Of a stretch of DNA of 64,000 bases, positions 26,110-34,141 are shown one piece after another (position 1 is the stretch's first letter; each line of letters begins with the position of its first letter). The notes under the pieces were generated by a model. That model worked only from the letters and a program-made list of their open reading frames with translations. It searched no databases and was not told where the DNA came from. Position numbers and translations under genes: made by a program. Source of the DNA: Solimonas sp. SE-A11 (GTDB lineage Bacteria > Pseudomonadota > Gammaproteobacteria > Nevskiales > Nevskiaceae). The DNA lies in the NCBI RefSeq assembly GCF_030345715.1, contig NZ_JAUASX010000001.1:620001-684000 (forward strand), written 5' to 3'.

Positions 26110-27360
26110 ATGAAGCCCTACGCCGGCATCGACTTCGGTACCTCCAACTCCGCCGTCTGCCTGGGCGGGCAGGGCTCGCTCGGCCTGGTGCCGCTGGAGC
26201 AGGACCGCGTCACGCTGCCCAGCGCGGTGTTCTACAACGCCGACGAGCGCAGCACGGTGTTCGGCCGCCAGGCCATCGCCGAATACCAGGCCGGCTACAG
26301 CGGCCGCCTGCTGCGCTCGCTCAAGAGCCTGCTCGGCAGCGAGCTGCTGGGCGAGACCACGCTGGTCAACGGCAAGGCGGTGGCCTATCGCGAGATCATC
26401 GGCGGCTTCATTGCCCACCTGAAGCAGCGTGCCGAGGTACAGGCAGGCGCGCCCCTGGAGCGCGTGGTGCTGGGCCGCCCGGTGCATTTCGTGGACGACG
26501 ACCCGGTGCGCGACGCCGCGGCCGAGACCTCGCTGCGCGAGATCGCCCTGGAGGCGGGTTTCAGCGAGGTGAACTTCCAGTACGAGCCCATCGCGGCCGC
26601 CTTCGACTACGAGACCGGCCTGTCCCGCGAGACCCTGGCACTGGTGGTGGACATCGGCGGCGGTACCTCGGACTTCTCCGTGGTGCGGCTCGGGCCCGAG
26701 CGCGCCGGCCGCCTGGACCGCACAGCCGACGTGCTGGCCAGTGGTGGCGTGCACGTCGCCGGCACGGACTTCGATCAGCAGCTGAGCCTGGTCTCGGTGA
26801 TGCCCTGCCTGGGCCTGAACAGCACGGGGCGCGAGGGCAAGCCGGTGCCCTCGCACATCTACTTCGAACTGGCCACCTGGCACCGCATCAACTTCCTCTA
26901 CACGCCCAAGGCCCTGTCGGAGGCCCTGACCCTGCGTCCCTTCTACAAGGCGCCGACCTTCCATGACCGCCTGATGAAGGTGCTGCGCGACCGCGAAGGC
27001 CACCGCCTGGCCGGCCTGGTGGAAGACGCCAAGGTGGCCATTGCCGACGGCGGCCGCCACAAGATCGATCTCGCCTTCGTCGAGAACGGCCTGATGACCA
27101 CGCTCAACCAGCTCACCCTGTCCTTTGCCATCGACGACGCGCTGGCGCGCATCGTCGCCACCGCCCTGGAAACGGTGCGCAGCGCCGGGCTGACGGCGGA
27201 GCAGATCGACACCGTCTACATCACCGGCGGCTCCACCGGCATTCGCCTGCTGCGCGATGCCGTCGCCACGGCGTTCCCTGCGAGCGAGCAGGTGATCGGC
27301 GATCCCTTCGCCAGCGTGGCGCGTGGGCTGGGCGTGCATGCCCGCCGGCTCTATGGATAA
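26110..27360 (+). CDS. Hsp70-family protein, YegD-like
   Basis: This 416-residue protein is the ATPase half of Hsp70 without the substrate-binding domain. It has AGIDFGTSNSAVCL at the start, LGRPVHFVDDDPVRDAAAE, YEPIAAAFDYETGL, the phosphate motif DIGGGTSDFSVVRL and adenosine motif VYITGGSTGIRLLRDAV. E. coli YegD has this architecture and its role is still poorly defined. The ATG at 26110 lies within CCACCCCCATG with no strong ribosome site. Two small paralogous genes follow on the same strand. Confidence 0.92.
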   Translation: MKPYAGIDFGTSNSAVCLGGQGSLGLVPLEQDRVTLPSAVFYNADERSTVFGRQAIAEYQAGYSGRLLRSLKSLLGSELLGETTLVNGKAVAYREIIGGFIAHLKQRAEVQAGAPLERVVLGRPVHFVDDDPVRDAAAETSLREIALEAGFSEVNFQYEPIAAAFDYETGLSRETLALVVDIGGGTSDFSVVRLGPERAGRLDRTADVLASGGVHVAGTDFDQQLSLVSVMPCLGLNSTGREGKPVPSHIYFELATWHRINFLYTPKALSEALTLRPFYKAPTFHDRLMKVLRDREGHRLAGLVEDAKVAIADGGRHKIDLAFVENGLMTTLNQLTLSFAIDDALARIVATALETVRSAGLTAEQIDTVYITGGSTGIRLLRDAVATAFPASEQVIGDPFASVARGLGVHARRLYG

Positions 27361-27442
27361 AACATACCGGCCGCCCCTAAAGGGGCTGGATTTCGCGTAA
27401 ATCTGGGCGTCATGAGGCATCGGCAAGCGGAAAGGCCGGTCT

Positions 27443-27748
27443 ATGGCGGGGGCACGCGAGGGTCTGGGGTTCAGCTACGGCGAGCGCGAGGAATTCCAGC
27501 GCTCGTTCGAGCGCGCGGCCGCGCGCCTGCCGGGCATGTTCCGCTCCTTCTGGCACCGGTGGGAGGAAACCTCCGGGATTCCCCCCGAATTCATCGTCCA
27601 TGCCGAGGACGGCACCCAGGTGCTGCGCGTGACCCGGCTCAATTCCGGCGGCTACCGTGCCGCCGGCGTGACCGGGCAGGGCTCGGTGATCTATGCCGTC
27701 GCCGCCCGCAGCATCACCGACGCCTTCAAGGCCGCCGGACTGCTCTGA
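27443..27748 (+). CDS. Small protein of unknown function, copy A of a tandem pair
   Basis: This 101-residue soluble protein has FSYGEREEFQRSFERAAARL, then PGMFRSFWHRWEET, HAEDGTQVLRVTR and a C-terminal KAAGLL. It aligns along its whole length with the next gene (27855). Conserved positions include ER-EFQR, RLP-MFR-FWHRW, HA, QVLRVTR/EVLRVTR, YR-AGVT and the AAGLL end. AAAGG precedes the ATG. I do not recognise the family. The Trp/His-rich FWHRW block is the most distinctive feature. Confidence 0.72.
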   Translation: MAGAREGLGFSYGEREEFQRSFERAAARLPGMFRSFWHRWEETSGIPPEFIVHAEDGTQVLRVTRLNSGGYRAAGVTGQGSVIYAVAARSITDAFKAAGLL

Positions 27749-27854
27749 ACGATTCCCCGGTTTATTCGTGAAATGAAGCTCAGTTTGCGTCCCGTTGGGG
27801 GGGGGGCGCAGCGTATGATCGAAGCGCGTCGGTGGGGACCGACCGGGGACTTCG

Positions 27855-28163
27855 ATGGGGATCGGGGACACACCGCAACACTTCAGTTATGTCGAGCGCC
27901 TGGAGTTCCAGCGCGTCTTCGACCTGGTGTCTACGCGCCTGCCGGCCATGTTCCGCCCGTTCTGGCATCGCTGGAGCCTGGTGGACGGTCCGCCGCAGGC
28001 CCTGGTGGTCCATGCCGACAACGACTCCGAGGTCCTGCGCGTCACGCGCCGCTTCACCGGCGCCTACCGGGTGGCTGGCGTCACCGCCGGCGGCGTGGTG
28101 GTCAGCTATGCCGAAGCCGTGCCGACCCTGATGGCGGCCGTGCGTGCGGCGGGGCTGCTTTAG
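27855..28163 (+). CDS. Small protein of unknown function, copy B of a tandem pair
   Basis: This 102-residue protein is the paralogue of copy A: FSYVERLEFQRVFDLVSTRL, PAMFRPFWHRWSLV, HADNDSEVLRVTRRF, YRVAGVTAGG and RAAGLL. The two copies share roughly half their residues by eye, including the Trp-rich core, so they arose by duplication but are well diverged. The ATG is preceded by GGGGACTTCG. Copies with distinct N-termini suggest a heterodimer or separate partners. The function is unknown. Confidence 0.72.
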   Translation: MGIGDTPQHFSYVERLEFQRVFDLVSTRLPAMFRPFWHRWSLVDGPPQALVVHADNDSEVLRVTRRFTGAYRVAGVTAGGVVVSYAEAVPTLMAAVRAAGLL

Positions 28164-28197
28164 GAGCCTCCAGAATTCCCAGCGCGGAAGCCCGCCT

Positions 28198-28223
28198 CCT
28201 TCTCCCCGCAAGCGGGGAGAAGG
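28198..28223. repeat. Palindrome CCTTCTCCCCGC-AA-GCGGGGAGAAGG
   Basis: Perfect 12-base arms with an AA loop lie between the convergent small-protein gene and the PQQ dehydrogenase gene. It belongs to the same family as the palindromes at 20982 and 32819. It could serve as a bidirectional terminator. Confidence 0.75.
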
Positions 28224-28264
28224 TGGCGCCTAGCGCCGGATGAGGGGCGCCCCACCAGGCTCCG

Positions 28265-30385
28265 CTACTTCTTCGCGTCCTTCTGCTGCGCCGCCAGCTC
28301 CTGTTCCAGGTCGTGGGCGCGCTTGATGATGTACTGCTGCAGCACCGCCTGGTAATCCGGCGGCAGCAGGTCGGCGAACACCGGCATGCCCTTCCGCGCG
28401 TAGGCGCCCGCCAGGATGCCGGCGAAGATCTGGTGCTTTTCCGGCGTCAGGTAGCGCAGGTCCGGCAGCACGCCGCCGCTGATCGCGTTGAAGCCATGGC
28501 AGACCGAGCAGTAGCCGTTGTACAGCGCGCGGCCCAGGGCCAGCTGTTCAGCCGTGGCCGTGACCGGCGGCGGCTTGGGCAGCGTGGCCAGCACGCGGGT
28601 CGGTGCCGGCATCTTCGCCTTGCCGCCCAGCTTGTAGGTCAGCACACGCGCTTCCGGGCGCACCTTGGCGACGTTGGCCATCGCCCCACCCAGCGCGAAG
28701 GCGCCGCCCCAGCCAGCCATGAAGGTCACATACTGCTCGCCGTCCACCGTGTAGGTCACCGGCCCGGCCATCACCCCGGTATTGGCGGGCGCCTCCCAGA
28801 GCTTCTTGCCGGTGTCCGCGGCATAGGCCACGGCACGGCCGTCGGCGCTGCCCTGGAACACCAGGTTGCCGGCGGTGCTCAGCGTGCCGCCGTTCCAGAT
28901 TGTCACGTGCGGCTGGTCCCAGGCGGCCTTCTGAGCCACCGGGTCCCAGGCCAGCAGATGGCCCTTGTGGGCGTCGGCCACCTGCTGCATGCCCTTGGGG
29001 TCCTCGGGGATGTCGAAGGGCTGCAGGCCGACGTTGAAGATGCCCTTGCGCACGTACTTGGCGTTGTTGTCCGGCGCCAGCAGGATCAGCGTCTCCTGCA
29101 TCGGGATATAGACCAGGCCGGTCTTCGGGTTGAAGGACATCGGCTGCCAGTTGTGCGCGCCGAAGGGCGAGGGGAAGATCAGCCGCGCTTCCTTGGTCCA
29201 GTCCGCCTCCGGGTTCTCCACCGGCCGGCCGGTCTTCATGTCTACGTGGCTGGCCCAGTTGGACGGCGCGAACTTCTCCGCCGAGATCAGCTCGCCGGTC
29301 TTGCGGTCGATCACGTAGAAGAACGCGTTCTTCGGCGCCTGCATCAGCACCTTGCGCAGCTCGCCCTTGATGCGCAGGTCCGCCAGGATGATGTGCTGCG
29401 TCGCGGTATAGTCCCAGGTGTCGCCCGGCGTGGTCTGGTAGTGCCAGACGTACTCGCCGCTGTCCGGCTTCAGCGCGATGATCGAGGACAGGAACAGGTT
29501 GTCGCCGCCGCCGGGGCTGCGCACCTTGCGGTTCCACATCGAGCCGTTGCCGGTGCCGATGTAGAGCAGGTCCAGTTCCGGGTCATAGGCCATCGAGTCC
29601 CACACCGTGCCGCCGCCACCCTGCTGCACGTAGGCGTCGCCGGCCCAGGTCTTCTGCGCCATCTCCATGGCCTTGTTCTCGGGCGGCTGCCTGGGGTCGC
29701 CCGGCACCGTGAAGAAGCGCCACAGCAGCTTGCCGCTGGCCGCGTCGTAGGCCGAGACATAGCCGCGCACGCCCATCTCGGCGCCGCCGTTGCCGATGAT
29801 CACCTTGTCCTTCACCACGCGCGGCGCGCCGGTGATGGTGTAGCTGCGGTTGCGGTCGATCACCGTGTCGGTGGTCCAGGCCGGCTTGCCGGTCTTGGCG
29901 TCCAGCGCGATCAGCCGGCCGTCGAAGCTGCCGACGTAGACCTTGCCCTTCCAGGCCGCCACGCCGCGGTTGACCACGTCGCAACAGCCGTTGCCGGCCC
30001 ACTCGCGTGGCACCTTGGGGTCGTACTTCCACAGCAGCTTGCCGCTGCGGGCATCCAGCGCATACACGATGGAATAGGCGCCGGTGGTGAACATGACGCC
30101 GTCCACCACGATCGGCGTGGCCTCCACGCCACGATCCACGTCCAGCTTGTAGGTCCAGGCCAGGCCGAGTTGGCCGACGTTGGCCTGGTCGATCTTCGCC
30201 AGGGGGCTGTAGCGCTGCTCGTCGTAGCTGCGGCCGTGCGACATCCAGTTGCCCGGCTCGCGGTCCGCCGCCTGGATGCGCGCGCCGTCCACCGGCGCCG
30301 CCGCCAGCGGGCCCGGGGCCAGCAGGAAAAGGAAAGCGACTGACGCCGCCGTGCACAGCGCCGTGATCGGGCTGGTAATTCTCAT
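28265..30385 (-). CDS. PQQ-dependent alcohol dehydrogenase with cytochrome c domain (type II quinohemoprotein)
   Basis: This 706-residue periplasmic protein has a signal peptide ([19 protein letters not shown]) and an eight-bladed PQQ propeller with W-motifs such as [13 protein letters not shown]. The vicinal disulfide pair is in [11 protein letters not shown], and the catalytic Asp in [16 protein letters not shown]-terminal cytochrome c domain carries CSVCHG. The residue two after the catalytic Asp is Thr, not Asp, so it looks calcium- rather than lanthanide-dependent. Two ATGs lie 6 bases apart; the second (30385) has correct spacing from GGGGGAG. It oxidises alcohols and passes electrons via heme c. 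It is divergent from a second PQQ enzyme. Confidence 0.93.
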   Translation of the reverse strand: MRITSPITALCTAASVAFLFLLAPGPLAAAPVDGARIQAADREPGNWMSHGRSYDEQRYSPLAKIDQANVGQLGLAWTYKLDVDRGVEATPIVVDGVMFTTGAYSIVYALDARSGKLLWKYDPKVPREWAGNGCCDVVNRGVAAWKGKVYVGSFDGRLIALDAKTGKPAWTTDTVIDRNRSYTITGAPRVVKDKVIIGNGGAEMGVRGYVSAYDAASGKLLWRFFTVPGDPRQPPENKAMEMAQKTWAGDAYVQQGGGGTVWDSMAYDPELDLLYIGTGNGSMWNRKVRSPGGGDNLFLSSIIALKPDSGEYVWHYQTTPGDTWDYTATQHIILADLRIKGELRKVLMQAPKNAFFYVIDRKTGELISAEKFAPSNWASHVDMKTGRPVENPEADWTKEARLIFPSPFGAHNWQPMSFNPKTGLVYIPMQETLILLAPDNNAKYVRKGIFNVGLQPFDIPEDPKGMQQVADAHKGHLLAWDPVAQKAAWDQPHVTIWNGGTLSTAGNLVFQGSADGRAVAYAADTGKKLWEAPANTGVMAGPVTYTVDGEQYVTFMAGWGGAFALGGAMANVAKVRPEARVLTYKLGGKAKMPAPTRVLATLPKPPPVTATAEQLALGRALYNGYCSVCHGFNAISGGVLPDLRYLTPEKHQIFAGILAGAYARKGMPVFADLLPPDYQAVLQQYIIKRAHDLEQELAAQQKDAKK

Positions 30386-30391
30386 TTTCAT

Positions 30392-30586
30392 TCTCCCCCG
30401 TTGCCGAGAGCCCTATCGTGTCTCAGCAAGGGGGCGATTGCCACCTACACCGTTGGGTGGGATTTTTATGCTGCGCTGCGGCAGATGGATGAGCCGCGGT
30501 ACGGCCGCGGCTACTGCGAAAGCAGGAGGGCGGAGCAGGGGAGCGGGGGCGATACTCTCCGGCATCCACGCTCTTGGGGGAGAACC
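30392..30586. promoter_or_regulatory. Shared upstream region of the two PQQ dehydrogenase genes
   Basis: This 195-base gap separates divergent starts. It holds ribosome sites on both ends (GGGGGAG in each direction) and must contain both promoters. TTATGCTGCG and TACGGCCGCG stretches are present, but I cannot assign -35/-10 pairs with confidence. No strong palindrome is visible. Confidence 0.4.
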
Positions 30587-32743
30587 ATGAAACGTACCGG
30601 CCTGGCGGCCCTTGCCCGCCGTGTCCTGCTGGCAGCCAGCACCGCACTGCTGCCCGTGCTCGTAGTGCAGGCAAATGCCAGCACTATCGACAACGCCGCC
30701 CTCAACAACGAGACCGACGGTGCCAACTGGGCGGCCTGGGGCCGTACCTTCAGCGAGCAGCGTTTCAGCCCGCTGGACCAGATCAACACGCAGACCGTGC
30801 CCAAGCTCGGCCTGGCCTGGTCGCTGGAGCTGGACGACGTCTGGAACGTCTCCAGCCAGCCGGTGGCCGTGGACGGCATCATCTACACCGCCGTGGGCTA
30901 CAGCATCGTGCATGCCGTGGATGCCCGCACCGGCAAGCTGCTGTGGAAGTACGACCCCAAGGTGGAGTCGCGCAAGATGCGCTATGCCTGGGGCAGCCGC
31001 GGCCTCGCCTTCTGGAACGGCAAGGTCTACACCGGCGTGCAGGACGGCCGCCTGTTCGCGCTCGACGCCAAGACCGGCCAGCTGGTCTGGGAAGTGCAGA
31101 CCAACACGCCGGGCGACAACCGTTACATCACCGGCGCGCCACGCATCTTCAACGGCAAGGTCATCATCGGCCACGGTGGCGCCGACTTCGGCGGCGTGCG
31201 CGGCTACGTCACCACGTATGACGCCGAGACCGGCAAGCAGCTGTGGCGCTGGTTCGTCGTGCCCGGCAACCCGGCCGACGGCTTCGAGAACAAGGCCATG
31301 GAAGAAGCCGCCAAGACCTGGAGCGGCGAGTGGTGGAAGTACGGCGGCGGCGGCACGGTCTGGAACGCCATGACCTACGACCCCGAGTACAACCGCATCT
31401 ACCTGGGCACCGGCAACGGCTCGCCCTGGAATGCCCAGCTGCGCAACCCTGGCGGCGGCGACAGCCTCTATCTCTGCTCCGTGGTCGCGCTGGACGCCGA
31501 CACCGGCGAGTACGTCTGGCACTACCAGACCACGCCGAACGAGACCTGGGACTTCAACTCCACGATGGACATGGTCAGCGCGACCATCGACATCGAGGGC
31601 AAGCCGCGCAAAGTGCTGATGCACGCGCCGAAGAACGGCTTCTTCTACGTGCTGGACCGCGAGAGCGGCAAGCTGATCTCCGCCGAGAAGATCGGCAAGG
31701 TCACCTGGGCCGAGAAGGTCGACATGGCCACCGGCCGCCCGGTGGAAGTGCGCGGCGCCCGCTACGAGAACGGCCCGGCGCTGACCTGGCCCGGCTCCGG
31801 CGGCGCGCACAACTGGCAGCCCATGGCCTTCAGCCCGGATACCGGCCTGGTCTACATCCCTGCGCGCGAGATGGCGGGCTTCTATGACGGTGAAGGCCGC
31901 AAGCCCGGCAAGTGGCAGATGACCCCGGGTGACGTGCTCGGCCTCAAGGGTTTCTTCGACGACATCCCCACCAGCGCCGGCAGCACCTCGCTGCTCGCCT
32001 GGAACCCGGTCACGCAGAAGGAGGCCTGGCGCAACCCGACCCCAGGCGCCACCGCCGGCGGCGTCATCGCCACGCACGGCGGCCTGGTGTTCCAGGGCCT
32101 GGCCGACGGCCGCTTCGTCGCCACCGACGCCGTCAGCGGCAAGGAGCTGTGGAGCTACCAGATGGGGGTGGGCACGCAGGCTCCGCCCCTGACCTACAGC
32201 GTGGACGGCAAGCAGTACGTCACCATCCTTGCCGGCTGGGGCGGCGCGCCCGCGCTGCTGGGCTCGCTCAGCGCCCAGCACGGCTGGGTCGGCCGCCAGT
32301 ACCCCCGCCGCATGCTGACCTTCGCGCTGGACGGCAACGCCACGCTGCCGCCGTCACCCCCGCCGCTGGCCAAGGTGGAGCCACTCGCCGCCCCCGACTT
32401 CAAGATCGACCCGGTCCTTGCCGAGAAGGGCAAGCACGTCTACACCGGCTGCGTGATCTGCCACGGCACCGCCGCCGTCGCCGGCGGCTACGCCCCGGAC
32501 CTGCGCGCCTCCCCGGTGCCGCTGTCGCATGACGCCCTCAAGGCTATCGTCCAGGGCGGTGCCCTGCAGTCCCGCGGCATGCCCAAGTTCGAGGAATTCA
32601 CCGACGAGGACATCACCGCGCTGCAGCACTACCTGCGCGAGCGCGCTAACTACAAGCCCAGCTTCTGGGAGCAGGTGAAGCAGGTGTTCGGCTTCCTCTG
32701 GCTGATGATCAAGATGAAGCTGCTGGCGATGGGCTTGTTCTGA
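30587..32743 (+). CDS. PQQ-dependent dehydrogenase with cytochrome c domain, atypical
   Basis: This 718-residue paralogue of the divergent PQQ enzyme has a signal peptide (AASTALLPVLVVQANAS). Propeller motifs include [15 protein letters not shown] and DAKTGQLVWEVQ, the catalytic Asp lies in ETWDFNSTMDM, and heme c is in CVICHG. It differs in two ways. The vicinal Cys-Cys of the first enzyme is replaced by SRKMRYAWGSRG. The C-terminus also carries an extra hydrophobic helix (FGFLWLMIKMKLLAMGLF) that could anchor it to the membrane. It ends at a strong intrinsic terminator. GGGGGAGAACC precedes the ATG. The substrate is probably an alcohol of different size from that of its partner. Confidence 0.9.
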   Translation: MKRTGLAALARRVLLAASTALLPVLVVQANASTIDNAALNNETDGANWAAWGRTFSEQRFSPLDQINTQTVPKLGLAWSLELDDVWNVSSQPVAVDGIIYTAVGYSIVHAVDARTGKLLWKYDPKVESRKMRYAWGSRGLAFWNGKVYTGVQDGRLFALDAKTGQLVWEVQTNTPGDNRYITGAPRIFNGKVIIGHGGADFGGVRGYVTTYDAETGKQLWRWFVVPGNPADGFENKAMEEAAKTWSGEWWKYGGGGTVWNAMTYDPEYNRIYLGTGNGSPWNAQLRNPGGGDSLYLCSVVALDADTGEYVWHYQTTPNETWDFNSTMDMVSATIDIEGKPRKVLMHAPKNGFFYVLDRESGKLISAEKIGKVTWAEKVDMATGRPVEVRGARYENGPALTWPGSGGAHNWQPMAFSPDTGLVYIPAREMAGFYDGEGRKPGKWQMTPGDVLGLKGFFDDIPTSAGSTSLLAWNPVTQKEAWRNPTPGATAGGVIATHGGLVFQGLADGRFVATDAVSGKELWSYQMGVGTQAPPLTYSVDGKQYVTILAGWGGAPALLGSLSAQHGWVGRQYPRRMLTFALDGNATLPPSPPPLAKVEPLAAPDFKIDPVLAEKGKHVYTGCVICHGTAAVAGGYAPDLRASPVPLSHDALKAIVQGGALQSRGMPKFEEFTDEDITALQHYLRERANYKPSFWEQVKQVFGFLWLMIKMKLLAMGLF

Positions 32744-32765
32744 TCGCAGGCTTGCGATGACACGA

Positions 32766-32794
32766 GGGCGGCGATGCGAATCGCCGCCCTTTTT
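32766..32794 (+). terminator. Rho-independent terminator of the second PQQ gene
   Basis: The arms GGGCGGCGAT (32766-32775) and ATCGCCGCCC (32780-32789) flank a GCGA loop and are followed directly by TTTTT. It lies 23 bases after the stop codon. Confidence 0.9.
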
Positions 32795-32818
32795 CGTTAG
32801 GCGTCCATCGTCTTCATC

Positions 32819-32844
32819 CCCTCTCCCCGCAAGCGGGGAGAGGG
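32819..32844. repeat. Palindrome CCCTCTCCCCGC-AA-GCGGGGAGAGGG
   Basis: Perfect 12-base arms with AA loop; third member of the palindrome family seen at 20982 and 28198. It lies at the left end of the repeat-rich gene-poor stretch. Confidence 0.8.
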
Positions 32845-32851
32845 CTACGAG

Positions 32852-32955
32852 GGCATGGATGCCCGAGGTAGGGCAACGCATGGAGCAGTTGCCGAGGGTG
32901 AGGGGCATGGATGCCCGAGGTAGGGCAGCGCAGGAGCCGTTGCCGAGAGGCGAGC
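32852..32955. repeat. Tandem 52-base repeat, two copies
   Basis: Units 32852-32903 and 32904-32955 both start GGCATGGATGCCCGAGGTAG and continue with GTTGCCGAG near the end. Each starts with the small palindrome GGCAT-GG-ATGCC. They differ at a handful of positions. No coding sense is apparent. Confidence 0.8.
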
Positions 32956-32974
32956 TTGAAGGGACTAGCCCAAC

Positions 32975-33021
32975 CGTTCGCCCTGAAGTCCTGAGCTTGT
33001 CGAAGGATCGAAGGGTGAACG
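32975..33021. repeat. REP-like palindromic repeat, second copy
   Basis: CCGTTCGCCCT (from 32975), a middle CCTGAGCTTGTCGAAGGATC, then AAGGGTGAAC. It is the same family as 18717-18806 and 41103-41212. Confidence 0.75.
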
Positions 33022-33380
33022 CGACCGAGTAGCCGTCCATGGCGAGGCTTTAGTTACCTAATTTAGCCCCTGGGCGGCCATCCATGGCCGCGCTCAGTTA
33101 ACCAGACCCACCAAAGAAATACGGAACTCCGTTATGAGTTCCCCAAGTAAGCGCGCAAACTATTCCCATCGAGCCAGGCCCCACGTTGGACACCCAACGA
33201 CCGAGGCCCACCGAATACCGGGAACGATCTCACCCACCCGGCCCATACCCTCACGGCTCTCAGACTTCCCTGCAGTAGAACGATTGCCGGGCTAACCCAG
33301 TAGGGCTCTGCTAGCGCATCCGCGAACGAGTCCCGGGTCACACCTGCTGTCGGTGCTCATTAACAACTTGGTATTGCTGC
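33022..33380. other. Gene-less stretch with one small hairpin
   Basis: No frame here shows convincing coding character, and the base composition is lower in GC than its surroundings. GGAACTC (33123-33129) pairs with GAGTTCC (33136-33142). A 69-codon open frame on the minus strand (33132-33341) lacks codon bias and ribosome site. It may be a scar of an older insertion. Confidence 0.5.
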
Positions 33381-33494
33381 CCGCCGGGTCCCTCCACCAG
33401 GGGAGCCCGCGCAGCGCAACGGCTGGCCGCAAGGCCAGGTCTGGCACGTGGCGAGCGCGATCTCTCCGGAGTCGGCCCGGCGGAGCAGGTTTTT
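33381..33494 (+). ncRNA. Candidate structured RNA with GNRA hairpin and T-run
   Basis: CCGCCGGG (33381-33388) can pair with CCCGGCGG (33476-33483) to close a domain of about 100 bases. Inside lie CCCT-CCACC-AGGG (33390-33402) and CTGGCC-GCAA-GGCCAG (33423-33438), the latter with a GNRA tetraloop. Six bases after the closing stem comes TTTTT (33490-33494). This resembles a small transcript with its own terminator. The first hairpin's outer pairs compete with the closing stem. I recognise no known RNA family. Confidence 0.35.
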
Positions 33495-33547
33495 ATGGGT
33501 TGTCTAGTCAATAGATGTGGTGTACCTGGTGAACCGCATCTGTCGAA

Positions 33548-33574
33548 GCGAATGATGTGGCTTATTTCATTCGC
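33548..33574 (-). terminator. Hairpin downstream of the DUF7832 gene
   Basis: GCGAATGA (33548-33555) and TCATTCGC (33567-33574) are perfect complements around an 11-base AT-rich loop, 19 bases beyond the stop of the minus-strand gene. No T-run follows, so termination is a guess. Confidence 0.4.
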
Positions 33575-33593
33575 CTCACCCTACCTTGCGCCA

Positions 33594-34043
33594 TCACCAT
33601 GGCTTCCACCAAGGCTTCTTCTTGATCTGCTGCTTTGTCAGTACGCCGCTCCTGAAGCGGCTCTCAAGAACGGATGAATACCTGGAGAAATCATGCGCAC
33701 TCTCCGGAGCCACGTACATGAGCTCTCCAAAGTGTTCCGTGTAATCGTCCAGGTACAAGCCATCATCGCCGTAGTATTGCCCCGCGAAGCGATTGCCCTC
33801 GTCATTGAGCATGTCGTCGATCAGCTTGCCGTCGCAGTACTGGAAAAAGAACTCCGTGGCTGACAGGGTTCCGGCGATGACCTGCTTCACGGCCTCGGGT
33901 TCCTCGGTCTGGTGTAACTCACCGGCCCAACCCTTGATGAAACACCACTTCAGGAAGAGAGCGATGTGTGTGCCGCCATGTTCCTCGGGCTGCCCTTCGG
34001 GGAAGTTTCCGCCGTAGTGCCAGCTTGCATCGTCGTACTTCAT
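33594..34043 (-). CDS. DUF7832-like protein, possibly immunity-type
   Basis: This 149-residue soluble acidic protein starts MKYDDASWHYGGNFPEGQPE and continues GGTHIALFLKWCFIKGWAG. That start is typical of the family I remember as DUF7832. Later segments FAGQYYGDDGLYLDDYTEHF and SRYSSVLESRF fit. The family often appears singly in accessory regions and looks like an immunity protein, but I know of no proven role. An earlier in-frame ATG 14 codons upstream is less likely because conservation starts at MKYDD. Codon use is less GC-biased than neighbours, consistent with transfer. Confidence 0.75.
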   Translation of the reverse strand: MKYDDASWHYGGNFPEGQPEEHGGTHIALFLKWCFIKGWAGELHQTEEPEAVKQVIAGTLSATEFFFQYCDGKLIDDMLNDEGNRFAGQYYGDDGLYLDDYTEHFGELMYVAPESAHDFSRYSSVLESRFRSGVLTKQQIKKKPWWKPW

Positions 34044-34141
34044 GAGGGCTCCGGTGCCGGGGACGGTGGGCCGACGGATGGACAACGCCGGGGGTGGCTC
34101 TGGGCTACGATAAACCTCTCTGAGCCATCCTGCCTCGTCCC

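Noticed and set aside
24310-27426. 1038-codon minus-strand open frame
   Set aside because: It spans four well-supported plus-strand genes and translates to His/Gln/Gly-rich sequence without domains.
32852-32955. CRISPR-like array
   Set aside because: Only two copies, directly adjacent without spacers, so it is a tandem repeat.
33132-33341. 69-codon minus-strand ORF in the gene-poor stretch
   Set aside because: No ribosome site, no codon bias, no recognisable pattern.
33381-33494. Possible SRP, 6S or RNase P RNA
   Set aside because: The conserved cores of these RNAs, for example the SRP GGAAGG loop, are absent; kept only as an unknown structured RNA candidate.
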